Shown: positions 25,774-36,389, numbered from the stretch's first letter. The stretch: DNA of 64,000 bases from a delta proteobacterium NaphS2 (GCA_000179315.1 ADZZ01000251.1:1569-65568), one strand, 5' to 3'. The notes: generated by a model from the letters alone, not told the origin. Numbers and translations: made by a program.

Positions 25774-28110
25774 ATGACATCCGTAATAAAGTATTACGAG
25801 GGAATTGAGTCGGTTGCCGTTATCGGCAACTATCTGCCCCGGCAGTGCGGTATCGCAACCTTCACTACGGACCTGGTCGAGGCAATATCCTTGGAAGCCC
25901 CCGATATTCACTGTTGGACGGCTGCTATGAATGACAAACCCGAGGGATATGCCTATCCTGATAAAGTTCGCTTCGAGATCAACCAGAACAAGTTGTCCGA
26001 TTACAGCGTGGCATCTCAATATCTCAACATCAGTCGGACGGATATTGTCTGCGTACAGCATGAATACGGCCTTTTCGGGGGACCCGCCGGAAGCCATCTC
26101 CTGAAGCTTTTGGGTAATCTGCGCATGCCGGTGGTGACGACGCTGCACACGGTTTTAAAGGACCCCGAGCCGGAATATCGGGCCGTCATGTGCAAGTTAG
26201 CCGATCTGTCGGACAAACTGGTGGTGATGAGCCGAAAGGCCGTTAATTTTCTCAAAGACATCTACGGGGTTCCCGGGGATAAAATTGCCTTTATCCATCA
26301 CGGTATTCCGGATACGCCGTTTATTGACTCAAACTTCTACAAAGACAAATTCGGCGTGGAAGGCAAAAAAGTACTGCTTACATTCGGTCTGCTTTCCCCC
26401 AATAAGGGTATTGAAAATGTATTGGAGGCGCTTCCCGCGGTTGTCAGGAAGCACCCGGATGTGGTTTATATCGTTCTGGGCGCGACCCACCCGAATATTT
26501 TAAAGCATCATGGAGATGCATACCGCATCATGCTGCAGCAGCTTGTGCATAAACTCCATATGGGCGAGCATGTCATTTTTCAAAACCGTTTTGTGGAACT
26601 GAAAGAGTTATGCGAGTTTTTGGGCATCGCCGATATCTACGTCACCCCTTATCTGGAGGAAGCTCAGATTACCTCCGGGACCCTTGCCTATGCCATGGGC
26701 ACCGGCAAAGCCGTTATTTCCACGCCCTACTGGTATGCCACCGAGATGCTTGCCGAAGGGCGGGGGCTGATTGTTCCTTTCAACGATTCCGGTGCCATGG
26801 GGGAACAGATTAACAGACTTTTTGATAACGATATAGAGCGGCACTCCATCAGAAAAAAAGCCTATACTTTCAGTCGCGGGGCGGTCTGGAAGGAAGTCTC
26901 CCGAAAATATCTTCAGGTTTTCAATGAGGTTCGGCAAAACCGCACTCGAAATCCCCGGCCCCGGCATTCCTATGTTGAAAATATCATGGCCATCACGAAT
27001 TTCGAGCTGCCGGAGATCAAGCTCGATCACCTGAAAGCCTTAACCGATGATACGGGCATCCTGCAACACGCCACCTATACCATCCCCGACCGCATACACG
27101 GCTACTGCACCGACGATAATGCCAGGGCGCTCTTGGTTGCCGCCATGGGTCAAAAATATCTGCCCACGAACGGCTGGGGCCTTGATTATCTCAGTGGTCA
27201 TTATCTCGGGTTTCTGCTGTACGCCTATAATGAAAAAAAGGGGCGCTTTCGCAATTTCATGAACTATTCGCGGCAGTGGATGGAGGAGATCGGGTCCGAA
27301 GATTCTCATGGCAGAACCATCTGGTGCCTTGGCAAGGCCGTGTCTTTTCTTATTGATCCGGGGTATCTGGCCATGAGCACAACCCTTTTCAAAAAAGCAT
27401 TGAGCGCTGTCGAGAATTTTCATTCCCCCCGTGCCGTCGCTTTTTGTCTGGTGGGTATGAACGCATATCTGGATAAATTCTCCGGCGACAGTGTTGTGCG
27501 CAGGGTCATTGAAGTTCTTGCGGACAGACTTTTCGATCAGTTTAAAAACAATGAAACAGACGATTGGCCCTGGCTTGAGAACGCACTGAACTATGCCAAC
27601 GGCAAACTGCCCCATGCCCTATTGTTGACCGGCCGCCGGATGCAACGCAACGACATGATTGATATGGGACTCAGGTCCCTGAAGTGGTTGCTTGGCGTCC
27701 AGACCGAAGAACATCACTTCGTGCCCATCGGCAGCAACGGATGGTATAAGAAAAATGAATTCAGAGCCCGTTTCGATCAGCAGCCCATTGAGGTCAACAC
27801 CATGGTTGAAGCTTGTGTGGAGGCCTTTAATGTCACACGGGATAAATTATGGTTCGACAACGCCGTCATGTGTTTCAATTGGTTTTTAGGACACAATGAC
27901 CTGAACATGCCGCTCTATGATCCCAAGACCGGCGGCTGCCGGGATGGATTGACGGCGGACGGCATTAACCAGAATGAAGGGGCCGAGTCCTCCCTCGCTT
28001 GGCTGATTTCGTTGATGACATTACAAAAACTTTATGCGGATGAAATTTTGAACCAGCCATTCGCTAACCTTTCTGAATTAGCCCCAGAAAAAAGAGGCCG
28101 GCAAGGCTAA
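25774..28110 (+). CDS. GT4 glycosyltransferase with C-terminal helical (toroid-like) domain
   Basis: A 778-aa two-part protein. Residues 1-390 form a GT-B glycosyltransferase of family 4 (GNYLPRQCGIATFTTDL, VVTTLHTVL, LTFGLLSPNKGIENVLEAL, and the donor-site region SGTLAYAMGTGKAVISTPYWYATEML). Residues 410-760 form a helical domain rich in W, N and D (TYTIPDRIHGYCTDDNARALL, DDWPWLENALNYANGKLPHALL) resembling an alpha/alpha-toroid glycoside-processing fold. Such proteins occur with GH130 mannoside phosphorylases. It heads the glycan part of the operon; the next gene starts 10-20 bp later. Probably makes or remodels a mannose- or glucose-containing polymer (inference). Confidence 0.82.
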   Translation: MTSVIKYYEGIESVAVIGNYLPRQCGIATFTTDLVEAISLEAPDIHCWTAAMNDKPEGYAYPDKVRFEINQNKLSDYSVASQYLNISRTDIVCVQHEYGLFGGPAGSHLLKLLGNLRMPVVTTLHTVLKDPEPEYRAVMCKLADLSDKLVVMSRKAVNFLKDIYGVPGDKIAFIHHGIPDTPFIDSNFYKDKFGVEGKKVLLTFGLLSPNKGIENVLEALPAVVRKHPDVVYIVLGATHPNILKHHGDAYRIMLQQLVHKLHMGEHVIFQNRFVELKELCEFLGIADIYVTPYLEEAQITSGTLAYAMGTGKAVISTPYWYATEMLAEGRGLIVPFNDSGAMGEQINRLFDNDIERHSIRKKAYTFSRGAVWKEVSRKYLQVFNEVRQNRTRNPRPRHSYVENIMAITNFELPEIKLDHLKALTDDTGILQHATYTIPDRIHGYCTDDNARALLVAAMGQKYLPTNGWGLDYLSGHYLGFLLYAYNEKKGRFRNFMNYSRQWMEEIGSEDSHGRTIWCLGKAVSFLIDPGYLAMSTTLFKKALSAVENFHSPRAVAFCLVGMNAYLDKFSGDSVVRRVIEVLADRLFDQFKNNETDDWPWLENALNYANGKLPHALLLTGRRMQRNDMIDMGLRSLKWLLGVQTEEHHFVPIGSNGWYKKNEFRARFDQQPIEVNTMVEACVEAFNVTRDKLWFDNAVMCFNWFLGHNDLNMPLYDPKTGGCRDGLTADGINQNEGAESSLAWLISLMTLQKLYADEILNQPFANLSELAPEKRGRQG

Positions 28111-28129
28111 TCGGTACGGATTGTCAGAT

Positions 28130-29482
28130 ATGCATATCGCAATGCTCTCGCCCATCGCCTGGCGCACACCGCCGAGGCATTACGGCCCCTGGGAAAACGT
28201 GGCATCCCTGATAACCGAAGGGCTGGTGTCGCGGGGTCATAAAGTCACCTTGTTCGCCACCGGGGATTCCGAGACCGGTGGAACGCTGCATGCTGTTTGC
28301 CCGCGGGGCTATGAAGAAGACCGCTCACTCATACCGAAAGTCTGGGAGTGCCTGCATATTTCCGAGCTATTTGATCATGCCGGCCTGTTTGACATTATCC
28401 ACAACAATTTTGATTTTCTGCCGCTGACCTATGCCGGTCTTACCACCACACCGGTTGTGACCACCATTCATGGTTTTTCATCGCCCGGGATTCTGCCCGT
28501 TTACAAAAAATACAACGGCAAAACCTTTTATGTTTCCATCAGCGATGCGGACAGATCGCCGGATCTCGATTATATTGAAACCATCCATCACGGCATTGAT
28601 ATCCGGCAGTTTGATTTTCGGGCCGAATCGGAGGGCTATCTGTTGTTTTTCGGCCGGTTTCACCATGATAAGGGCGCGAAGGAGGCCATCGAGATTGCAC
28701 GTGCCTGCGGGCGAAAGCTCGTCATGGCGGGCATAATTCAGGATGAGGATTATTTCCAAAAACATGTAAAACCGTTTATTGACGATCGGCAGGTCATCTA
28801 TGCGGGAAGTGTCGGTCCTGAAAAACGAAATGATCTTCTGGGCAAGGCTGCCGCACTGCTGCATCCCATAAATTTCAACGAGCCGTTCGGTCTTTCCGTT
28901 ATTGAATCGATGGCCTGCGGCACCCCGGTTATTGCGATGAACCGCGGCAGCATGTCCGAGCTTATTCAGGACGGAAAGAACGGGTTCCTGATTTCCAACA
29001 CCGACGAGGCAATCAAAGCGGTTGCACGTGTCAAAGGGATTGACCGGGCATTCTGCCGAAAAACAGTGGAAGACAATTTCACCATTGACATCATGGTGGA
29101 AAAATATATCGCCGTTTATGAACAACTGCTTGAGAAGACAAACCGTGAAGACCAACGGCCATGGGGGTTTTATGAAATCCTTTCGGACAGCCCGAACCAC
29201 AAGATCAAGTGCATCAACGTCTACCCCGGCGGGCGTTTAAGTTACCAGCGGCATTTCCGGCGCTCCGAACATTGGTATGTGATCAGCGGCAAGGCGGTGG
29301 TGACCAAAAATGGTGAAGAGATCGAACGTGGACCAGGCCAGGCCATTGATCTGCCCGTGGGAACCTGGCACCGTGTTCGGAATCCGGGCTCGAAAAATAC
29401 CGTATTTATCGAAGTCCAAACCGGAGACTACTTTGGAGAGGATGACATAGAGAGGTCGGAGGATGATTACAACAGGGTCTAA
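28130..29482 (+). CDS. GT4 glycosyltransferase fused to a phosphomannose-isomerase-type cupin
   Basis: About 450 aa. The first 340 residues are a GT-B glycosyltransferase (MLSPIAWRTPPRHYGPWENV; the E-x7-E-type donor motif in NEPFGLSVIESMACGTPVIA). The last 110 residues are a cupin like the C-terminal domain of bifunctional mannose-6-phosphate isomerase/GDP-mannose pyrophosphorylase: RPWGFYEIL, YPGGRLSYQRHFRRSEHWYVISGKA, LPVGTWHRVRNPG. This fusion ties the gene to mannose metabolism. An ATG at 28130 or a TTG at 28121 could start it; neither has a strong site. It overlaps the next gene by 20 bp. Confidence 0.82.
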   Translation: MHIAMLSPIAWRTPPRHYGPWENVASLITEGLVSRGHKVTLFATGDSETGGTLHAVCPRGYEEDRSLIPKVWECLHISELFDHAGLFDIIHNNFDFLPLTYAGLTTTPVVTTIHGFSSPGILPVYKKYNGKTFYVSISDADRSPDLDYIETIHHGIDIRQFDFRAESEGYLLFFGRFHHDKGAKEAIEIARACGRKLVMAGIIQDEDYFQKHVKPFIDDRQVIYAGSVGPEKRNDLLGKAAALLHPINFNEPFGLSVIESMACGTPVIAMNRGSMSELIQDGKNGFLISNTDEAIKAVARVKGIDRAFCRKTVEDNFTIDIMVEKYIAVYEQLLEKTNREDQRPWGFYEILSDSPNHKIKCINVYPGGRLSYQRHFRRSEHWYVISGKAVVTKNGEEIERGPGQAIDLPVGTWHRVRNPGSKNTVFIEVQTGDYFGEDDIERSEDDYNRV

Positions 29483-30413
29483 GGAACCGATCGTCAAGCG
29501 TTACGAGAAAAACCCCATACTGACAAGAAAGGAGGTCCCCTATCCGGTCGCTACAGTTCATAATGCCGGCGTCGTCAAACACAACGGTCGTTACATTATG
29601 CTGTTCAGGTCGCATCTGCACAACGGGCGCTCCATCATCGGAAGGGCCGACAGTAATGACGGCTTTTCATTTACGGTTTATCCCGAACCCTTTCTTGTGC
29701 CTTCAACGGATAACATTTTTGCCGAATATGAAGCTTTCGGCGTCGAGGATCTTAGAATCTGTCCTGTGGAAGGAGAGTACCTGCTGACCTACAGCGCATA
29801 TTCCCGCCACGGCGTACGGATCGCCCTGGCGCGCACCCGGGATTTTGAGAAAGCGGAACGGATTGCGCTGATCACTCAGGCCGACCTTCGAAACGTCGTC
29901 ATTTTCCCCGAAAAATTCGGTGGCCGGTATGTGCGTCTGGACCGGCCCCATTCGGAGATTTCCCCCTGGTCCATCTGGATTTCCTATTCTCCCGACCTGG
30001 TTCACTGGGGCGATTCCCGGGTGATTATGAAACCGGTGCCCTATCACTGGGATGAAATGAAAATCGGACCCGGCGCACCCCCCTTCAGAACCGACAAGGG
30101 CTGGCTTCACATTTACCATGGGGTCTTCAAGACCATGGCCGGGGCAGTCTATCGGCTCGGCGCGGCCCTGCATGACCTTTATGATCCGGCCCACATCATC
30201 GGCGTTTGCGATGAGTGGATATTGCAGCCCGAGGAACCCTGGGAGTTGACCGGCTATGTGCCCAATGTGGTTTTCACCTGCGGCGTTGTGCCGGAAGACG
30301 ACGGCACGGTCAAAATATACTGGGGCGGCGCCGACACGGTCGTGTGCGCCGGTACGGCCGTCATTGATGAATTGGTAGAGATCTGTCTCTCGGTTCCCCG
30401 TCCGGCCTTATAA
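29463..30413 (+). CDS. GH130 family glycoside phosphorylase/hydrolase (short form)
   Basis: A 316-aa five-bladed beta-propeller enzyme of family GH130, which phosphorolyses or hydrolyses beta-1,4- or beta-1,2-mannosides. Typical segments are NAGVVKHNGRYIMLFRSHL, FGVEDLRICPVEGEYLLTYSAYS, KFGGRYVRLDRPH, IGPGAPPFRTDKGWLHIYHGV and YVPNVVFTCGVVPEDDGTVKIYWGGAD. The start overlaps the previous gene and has a GGAGG site. Together with the 493-aa relative downstream it suggests turnover of a mannose polymer or oligomer as phosphorylated sugar. Specificity cannot be read from the sequence alone. Confidence 0.9.
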   Translation: MITTGSKEPIVKRYEKNPILTRKEVPYPVATVHNAGVVKHNGRYIMLFRSHLHNGRSIIGRADSNDGFSFTVYPEPFLVPSTDNIFAEYEAFGVEDLRICPVEGEYLLTYSAYSRHGVRIALARTRDFEKAERIALITQADLRNVVIFPEKFGGRYVRLDRPHSEISPWSIWISYSPDLVHWGDSRVIMKPVPYHWDEMKIGPGAPPFRTDKGWLHIYHGVFKTMAGAVYRLGAALHDLYDPAHIIGVCDEWILQPEEPWELTGYVPNVVFTCGVVPEDDGTVKIYWGGADTVVCAGTAVIDELVEICLSVPRPAL

Positions 30414-30457
30414 ATTACCCGAAACAATAGATTCCATCCTATTAAGGACCTAATCAT

Positions 30458-31939
30458 ATGCGCCCTGATAAACATCAAAAACCGAAGATCAGAAGGAAAG
30501 CGATTAAAATCGTAGGGGATACTTCCCGGGTGATCACCCGGCTTCATCTTGTTGATGACAGGTCCCGGATCTCCAAGATAATTAATCGGATAGTGGACTT
30601 GTCTGAATCAGCGGCCGAAAATTTGCTTGCGCAAATAATGATTGAATTTTCCGAGCGGCACGAAGACATTGCACATGTCTTTGAGCGGCACTTCAATGCG
30701 GTGAAAGGGTCTTTCCCACGGAATGCAGTGCCGAGCGATGTCCAAAGAGCGCTTGTGGGCGCGTATTTCACCATGGAATACGCAATTGAATCGGCTGCCC
30801 TATTTAACCCATCCATTGTCCCCCATCCGGATCAGGGCCATCTGAAAAAGGGGAGCCTGCGTTTTGTCATGAGCCTGCGGGCGACCGGTGAAGGCCACGT
30901 TTCGTCGATTGTCTTTCGTAGCGGCATTCTTGACCGGCACAACAGGGTCTTCTTCGATCCGATCAGTGACTTTGTGGAAACGCCTGATCTCCAATTGGAT
31001 CCTTTTTACAAACGCAATGTTTTTCAGCGCAAACTGAACGAAATGGGGGGAAGCAACGAGATCAGCGCCCATATCCTTGGGCAACTTTCAGAGGATTTTA
31101 ACTATAATGAGCTATTGGAAAAAATAGGAATGCTTCGCGAAAAACCGCAATTCTTCGAATCGATTCAAAACAGAACCTTTGAGGTCATGTGCTGGCTTGC
31201 GGATTCCAATTACGAGGTGCGTTTTCACGCCGATCACCGCATATCCGAACGGGTGATCTTTCCCGTTTCGAAAAATGAAAGCAGAGGCATTGAAGATGCC
31301 CGTTTTGTTCAATTTTTCGATGACAACCAAGAAGTCACCTATTATGCGACCTATACCGCCTATAACGGTTTTACAATTCTGCCGCAGTTGATTGAAACAA
31401 AGGATTTTATCAAATTTAAAGTGATTACGCTCAACGGAAAAGCCGTGCAAAACAAGGGCATGGCGCTTTTCCCCCGGAAAATCGGTGGCCGCTATGTCAT
31501 GCTTTCGCGCCAGGACGGCGAAAATAATCATATCATGTTCTCGGACAATATCCATTTCTGGCAAGAGGCCCAGATCATACAGGAACCGGAATATCCATGG
31601 GAATTCATCCAGATCGGCAACTGCGGATCCCCCCTGGAAACCGATGAAGGTTGGGTCGTGCTCACCCACGGCGTGGGTCCCATGCGCAAATATTGCATCG
31701 GCGCCATGCTGCTCGATCTTGAAAATCCAACAAAGGTCATTGCCCGCCTTGAAGACCCGTTACTTGCGCCGCGTGAGGAAGAACGAGAGGGGTATGTTCC
31801 CAATGTGGTTTATACCTGCGGAGCGATTATTCACAACAATGATCTGGTCATCCCCTACGGTATGTCTGATATTAGAACCGGCATAGCCGTTGTTGAAGTG
31901 AAAGAATTGATTAACTGTATGCATGCAGTAGCTCAATAA
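30458..31939 (+). CDS. GH130 family glycoside phosphorylase/hydrolase (long form)
   Basis: A 493-aa protein with a helical N-terminal extension of about 110 residues before the GH130 beta-propeller (GIEDARFVQFFDDNQEVTYYATYTAYNG, GGRYVMLSRQDGENNHIMFSDN, IQIGNCGSPLETDEGWVVLTHGVG, GYVPNVVYTCGAIIHNNDLVIPYGMSD). Long GH130 forms with such an extension are often annotated as glycosidases of unknown specificity and occur next to GT4 genes. It is 45 bp after the shorter GH130 gene in the same operon. The two enzymes may act on chains and short products respectively (inference). Confidence 0.88.
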   Translation: MRPDKHQKPKIRRKAIKIVGDTSRVITRLHLVDDRSRISKIINRIVDLSESAAENLLAQIMIEFSERHEDIAHVFERHFNAVKGSFPRNAVPSDVQRALVGAYFTMEYAIESAALFNPSIVPHPDQGHLKKGSLRFVMSLRATGEGHVSSIVFRSGILDRHNRVFFDPISDFVETPDLQLDPFYKRNVFQRKLNEMGGSNEISAHILGQLSEDFNYNELLEKIGMLREKPQFFESIQNRTFEVMCWLADSNYEVRFHADHRISERVIFPVSKNESRGIEDARFVQFFDDNQEVTYYATYTAYNGFTILPQLIETKDFIKFKVITLNGKAVQNKGMALFPRKIGGRYVMLSRQDGENNHIMFSDNIHFWQEAQIIQEPEYPWEFIQIGNCGSPLETDEGWVVLTHGVGPMRKYCIGAMLLDLENPTKVIARLEDPLLAPREEEREGYVPNVVYTCGAIIHNNDLVIPYGMSDIRTGIAVVEVKELINCMHAVAQ

Positions 31940-32008
31940 TTTTAGGATTGCCGTTCCCATAAAAGGGTTCCGATTTTTCCCACCTCTTCAAATGGAAAGG
32001 CGGGGATC

Positions 32009-35000
32009 ATGCATGTCTCGATCACAAACAGGCGCACAATGAATGATCATGGCACCATTCTCGGCATCGATATGGGCTCCGTCGCCATCTCGGCCGCCCA
32101 AATCAATTTCCAAAGAAGAGTGCTTAAGACCGCCTATCAATTTCATCACGGCAACCGGGAAGATGCCTTCATAAAAATGATGAAGGGATTCGATGTGAAG
32201 AGAATTTGCGGGATCGCCGTCACATCATCAACCCCTTCGACCGTAAGAGCCGACCGGCGTTATGACAACCGGGTCGCCATCATCGAAGCGGCCCGGCACT
32301 TTCATGATAAGATCGGCGCCATCCTGGTTGTGGGCGGTGAAGCATTCGGTCTCATCGGTTTTGATCAGACAGGCCGCTATCGCAGTTTCAAGACCAATAC
32401 CGCCTGTGCGGCGGGGACCGGCAGTTTTCTGGACCAGCAGGCCCAACGGCTGAGGCTCGAAAGCGCCCGGGCCTTAGGCGAAAAGGCATTAAACAACCGC
32501 GGGGAAATTCCGAAAATCGCATCCCGGTGCGCGGTTTTTGCCAAAACCGACCTGGTCCACGCCCAGCAGGAAGGGTACAGCCTGGAACAAATCTGTGACG
32601 GATTGTGTTACGGGCTGGCGAAGAATATCGTGGACCGGCTTTCCGTGGACCGTGAACCCTTAAACCCCGTCATTTTCACGGGCGGGGTATCCCGAAACAG
32701 GGCTGTGGTCGATCACATCCGGGCCATTTCGGAAAAAGAGATCATCGTGGACGAGACGGGCGTTTACGGAGCCGTCGGAGTGGCCTTTCTCATGGCGGAT
32801 GCAGGGCCGGGGAAAACCTTAACCCCCTTTCGGTTCGCGGAAGACATGCTTCGCCGAAGTACCGGGAAAAAAGAATACTTTCATGCCCCCCTTCAATTGA
32901 CCCTTTCCCATTATCCCGAATTCGACGGTGTTGAAAAATACGAATATATGAACGGCACCAAAACCCTTTCCACTCCAGTTGAAGTGGACATTTACGAGAC
33001 GCTTACGCCCCCGGTAAACCGTGACGTCTTTTTGGGAGTGGATATTGGAAGCACCAGCACCAAAGCCGTGCTCCTGGATACCGGGGCACGGGTACTGGCG
33101 GGCTTTTACACGGGCACCGCCGGAAGACCGGTGGCAGCGGTCCAGAGGCTCTTTTCCGCCATTAACGACATGGCCGTTAAGAAGAAATTCCATATGCTGA
33201 TTCGGGGCGCCGCAACCACCGGCTCGGGAAGAAAATTCGCCGGAAAGATCATGGGAGCGGACATCATTCTGGACGAAATCACGGCCCATGCCAGAGCGGC
33301 CTGTGAGATCAATCCCGAGGTGGACACCATCATCGAAATCGGCGGCCAGGACAGCAAGTTCACCACCATGAAAGACGGCCGTGTCACCTTCTCCGTCATG
33401 AACAATGTGTGCGCCGCGGGAACCGGGAGCTTCATCGAGGAACAGGCCCGAAAACTGGATTGCCCGCTATCCGATTATTCCGCCAGAACCGAGGGGCGCC
33501 AATCCCCCATGGTCAGCGACAGATGCACCGTCTTCATGGAACGGGACATGAACCACTATCTCTCCCTGGGCTACACGGTGGATGAGGTGTTGGCCTCCGC
33601 ACTGCACGCCATTCGGGAAAACTACCTCACTAAAGTGGCCACCATGGGCGCCATGGGCGACACCATTTTCTTTCAGGGGGCGACGGCCAAAAACATGGCC
33701 CTGGTGGCGGCCTTTGAACAACGGCTTCAAAAACCGATCCATGTTTCCAGATATTGCCATCTGACCGGTGCAATGGGGGCGGCGTTGAGCCTTCTGGATG
33801 AAGGCATGGGGGAGAAAGGGTCGTCGCAACAAACCAGGTTTCGGGGCATTTCTCTTCATGAGAAAAAAATAAACATTACCAGTGAGATTTGCGACCTGTG
33901 CACCAACCACTGCAAGATAACGGTGGCCCATATGGCGGGGGAAAAGGTCGCGTACGGATTTTTGTGCGGCCGGGAATATGACACTCAACGATACGTGAAC
34001 AGAAACCTTTCCGGTTTTGATCTGCTAAAGGAGCGCCAAAAGGTTTTCCATTTGAAATTCCATGAACCGCACACGGAGCAGGTAACCATCGGAATTCCCG
34101 CGGCCCTCCATCTGTTCGAGGATCTCCCCTTCTGGCGGAAGTTTTTCGACGCGCTCTCCATCGGGACCATCACCAGTGAAAATTATAATGACGCCCTGAA
34201 AGTTGGGAAACATGTGGCTGATGCCGAATTCTGCGCGCCCATTGTGGCCCTTCACGGACATGTTCAGTATCTGATGACAAGGTCCGATGCGGTCTTTCTA
34301 CCCTTCTATCTGGAGAAAAAGGCCTCTGTGCGAGGGCTGCGGCGCCAGTATTGCTATTACACGCAGTTTGCACCATCCCTCATATCCAAACAGCATGGAG
34401 ACCACGCTGAAAAACGGATTCTGACACCGCTCATTCGTTATCTTCACAGTACGTTACACACCAAAATCGAACTCTATAACACCCTAAAGGCGGTCACAAA
34501 GGCGGTGAAGTTTCTGGATGTATCCAAAGCCTATGACACGGCCCGCGAATATCAGACATCCTGCCTATTGAAATTGAAGGCCTTGTACAGGGAAGAATTG
34601 GATAGCCGTAACGGTATTCATGTGGTACTGCTGGGCCGTCCCTATACCGCCCTTTCAAAGACCATGAACAAGAGTATACCGGATATTTTCGCGTCACTGG
34701 GGATCCGGGTCTACTACCAGGACATGCTGCCCTATTCCCAAGAAGAGACGGTACCCATTCAGGAACTTCTGGGGCGGATTCACTGGCGCTATGCCGCCGA
34801 GATTCTTACGGCGGCCCAGGTGACGGCCACAAACGAAAGGGCCTATCCGGTTCTGGTCACATCCTTTCGGTGCTCGCCGGACGCCTTCGTCATGGACTAT
34901 TTCAAGGAGATCATGGCGGCCCATCATAAACCCTACCTCATCCTTCAACTGGATGAACACGAATCGAACGTGGGCTACGAAACGCGGATCGAAGCCGCCA

Positions 35001-36253
35001 TTCGATCTTTTCAAAACCACCATGCCTTAACCCGAAGGAAGGTTCCCGTATCCGCATCCGCACGCTTCCCCGTTACGTCAAAAGACCTTTCCCACAAAAC
35101 GCTGATCATTCCCAACTGGGACAACATCACGTTTCAGTTTCTGGCTGCAAATCTAAGGCGGGAAGGGATCGACGCCAGGTTGATGGAAGAATCCCGGACG
35201 ACGATTCAGAAGAGCCTCAGGTACAATACGGGCCAGTGCATCCCTTTGAACATCATCGCACAGGAATTTGTGGAGTATGTGAGTAACCATCATCTGGATC
35301 CTGAAAAAACCCTGCTGTGGATGGTCTCCTCAAAAATCGCCTGCAATATCGGTTTGTTCCCCCACCATCTGGAACGGCTTTTTCATGCCTACGGAAACGG
35401 CATGGAAAAAACCCGGGTGTACGTGGGGGACATGTCCTTCCTGGACGTTTCTCTGAAACTCCCCATCAATACCTATTTCGCCCATATGTTCGGCGGTTTC
35501 ATTCGAAAAATGGGGTGTCGGATCAGGCCCTACGAAAAACAGAAGGGGGCCACGGACCGGGTCATCGAGGAAAGTGTTTCCCTTCTGGTGGACGCCTTCT
35601 CGGGAAAAGCATCAAAAGAGGAAGCCCTGAAAGAGGTCATCGCCTCATTTGAGGCCATCGACATCCACCGCGAACGAAAGCCGAAAGTGGCCATCTTCGG
35701 GGATTTGTACGTACGGGACAATGACGTGATGAACCAGGATCTCATCCGTTTTATCGAAAGTCATAACGGGGAAGTGATTGTTACCCCCTATAGCGCTTAT
35801 GTGCAGATGATCGCCAGGGCATATCTCAAAAAGTGGTTTTTTGAAGGGAATTATCTGGATATTCTCTCTTCCAAGGCATTGCTCGCCACCGTCACCCGGC
35901 TGGAAAAGAGCTACCTCAGGTATTTCCACAGGATTCTGGACCCGGAACCGGCCTACCACGAAAGCCCCGAAAAAATTCTCTCGGAATATAATGTCAGAAT
36001 CGAGCACACGGGCGAATCCATGGACAATCTGTTGAAGATATTCTATACAAAGAAGCGATATCCGGACGTTGCCCTGTTTGTCCAGGCCAGCCCAGCGTTC
36101 TGCTGCCCGTCCCTGGTCACCGAGGCAATGGCCAAAACCATCGAGAAAAAAACAGGGGTCCCCATGGTCTCCATCACCTATGACGGCACTTCCACCCACG
36201 TTAACAACGCCATTGTTCCCTATCTGACCTATTTGAAAACCGTCGATCCATAG
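32009..36253 (+). CDS. Giant acyl-CoA dehydratase activase-type protein (two BadF-like ATPase domains)
   Basis: A 1414-aa cytoplasmic protein. Two ASKHA ATPase domains (about 10-270 and 335-600), each with a P-loop-like GIDMGSVA/GVDIGSTSTK and a CAAGTGSF cluster-binding motif, resemble activators of 2-hydroxyacyl-CoA dehydratases and benzoyl-CoA reductase. A CoA-enzyme-activase middle (DUF2229-like, with CDLCTNHC) and a C-terminal HgdB-like region (GDLYVRDNDV, SITYDGTSTHVNNA) follow. Such fused proteins are widespread in anaerobes; they couple ATP hydrolysis to low-potential electron transfer, but their target is unknown. It is the last gene of the sigma-54 operon, 69 bp after GH130. Confidence 0.88.
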   Translation: MHVSITNRRTMNDHGTILGIDMGSVAISAAQINFQRRVLKTAYQFHHGNREDAFIKMMKGFDVKRICGIAVTSSTPSTVRADRRYDNRVAIIEAARHFHDKIGAILVVGGEAFGLIGFDQTGRYRSFKTNTACAAGTGSFLDQQAQRLRLESARALGEKALNNRGEIPKIASRCAVFAKTDLVHAQQEGYSLEQICDGLCYGLAKNIVDRLSVDREPLNPVIFTGGVSRNRAVVDHIRAISEKEIIVDETGVYGAVGVAFLMADAGPGKTLTPFRFAEDMLRRSTGKKEYFHAPLQLTLSHYPEFDGVEKYEYMNGTKTLSTPVEVDIYETLTPPVNRDVFLGVDIGSTSTKAVLLDTGARVLAGFYTGTAGRPVAAVQRLFSAINDMAVKKKFHMLIRGAATTGSGRKFAGKIMGADIILDEITAHARAACEINPEVDTIIEIGGQDSKFTTMKDGRVTFSVMNNVCAAGTGSFIEEQARKLDCPLSDYSARTEGRQSPMVSDRCTVFMERDMNHYLSLGYTVDEVLASALHAIRENYLTKVATMGAMGDTIFFQGATAKNMALVAAFEQRLQKPIHVSRYCHLTGAMGAALSLLDEGMGEKGSSQQTRFRGISLHEKKINITSEICDLCTNHCKITVAHMAGEKVAYGFLCGREYDTQRYVNRNLSGFDLLKERQKVFHLKFHEPHTEQVTIGIPAALHLFEDLPFWRKFFDALSIGTITSENYNDALKVGKHVADAEFCAPIVALHGHVQYLMTRSDAVFLPFYLEKKASVRGLRRQYCYYTQFAPSLISKQHGDHAEKRILTPLIRYLHSTLHTKIELYNTLKAVTKAVKFLDVSKAYDTAREYQTSCLLKLKALYREELDSRNGIHVVLLGRPYTALSKTMNKSIPDIFASLGIRVYYQDMLPYSQEETVPIQELLGRIHWRYAAEILTAAQVTATNERAYPVLVTSFRCSPDAFVMDYFKEIMAAHHKPYLILQLDEHESNVGYETRIEAAIRSFQNHHALTRRKVPVSASARFPVTSKDLSHKTLIIPNWDNITFQFLAANLRREGIDARLMEESRTTIQKSLRYNTGQCIPLNIIAQEFVEYVSNHHLDPEKTLLWMVSSKIACNIGLFPHHLERLFHAYGNGMEKTRVYVGDMSFLDVSLKLPINTYFAHMFGGFIRKMGCRIRPYEKQKGATDRVIEESVSLLVDAFSGKASKEEALKEVIASFEAIDIHRERKPKVAIFGDLYVRDNDVMNQDLIRFIESHNGEVIVTPYSAYVQMIARAYLKKWFFEGNYLDILSSKALLATVTRLEKSYLRYFHRILDPEPAYHESPEKILSEYNVRIEHTGESMDNLLKIFYTKKRYPDVALFVQASPAFCCPSLVTEAMAKTIEKKTGVPMVSITYDGTSTHVNNAIVPYLTYLKTVDP

Positions 36254-36389
36254 CCCCGAATTGGTTTTGACCATGGCACAGCCCTCATTGAGGGCCGTGA
36301 TACGGCTGTTGGCAATGGCATGCGTGTAACGGGCGAGATATTCAAGAACATGTTCAGGTTCCTGACTGGATCACGTATATTCAGAAAAC

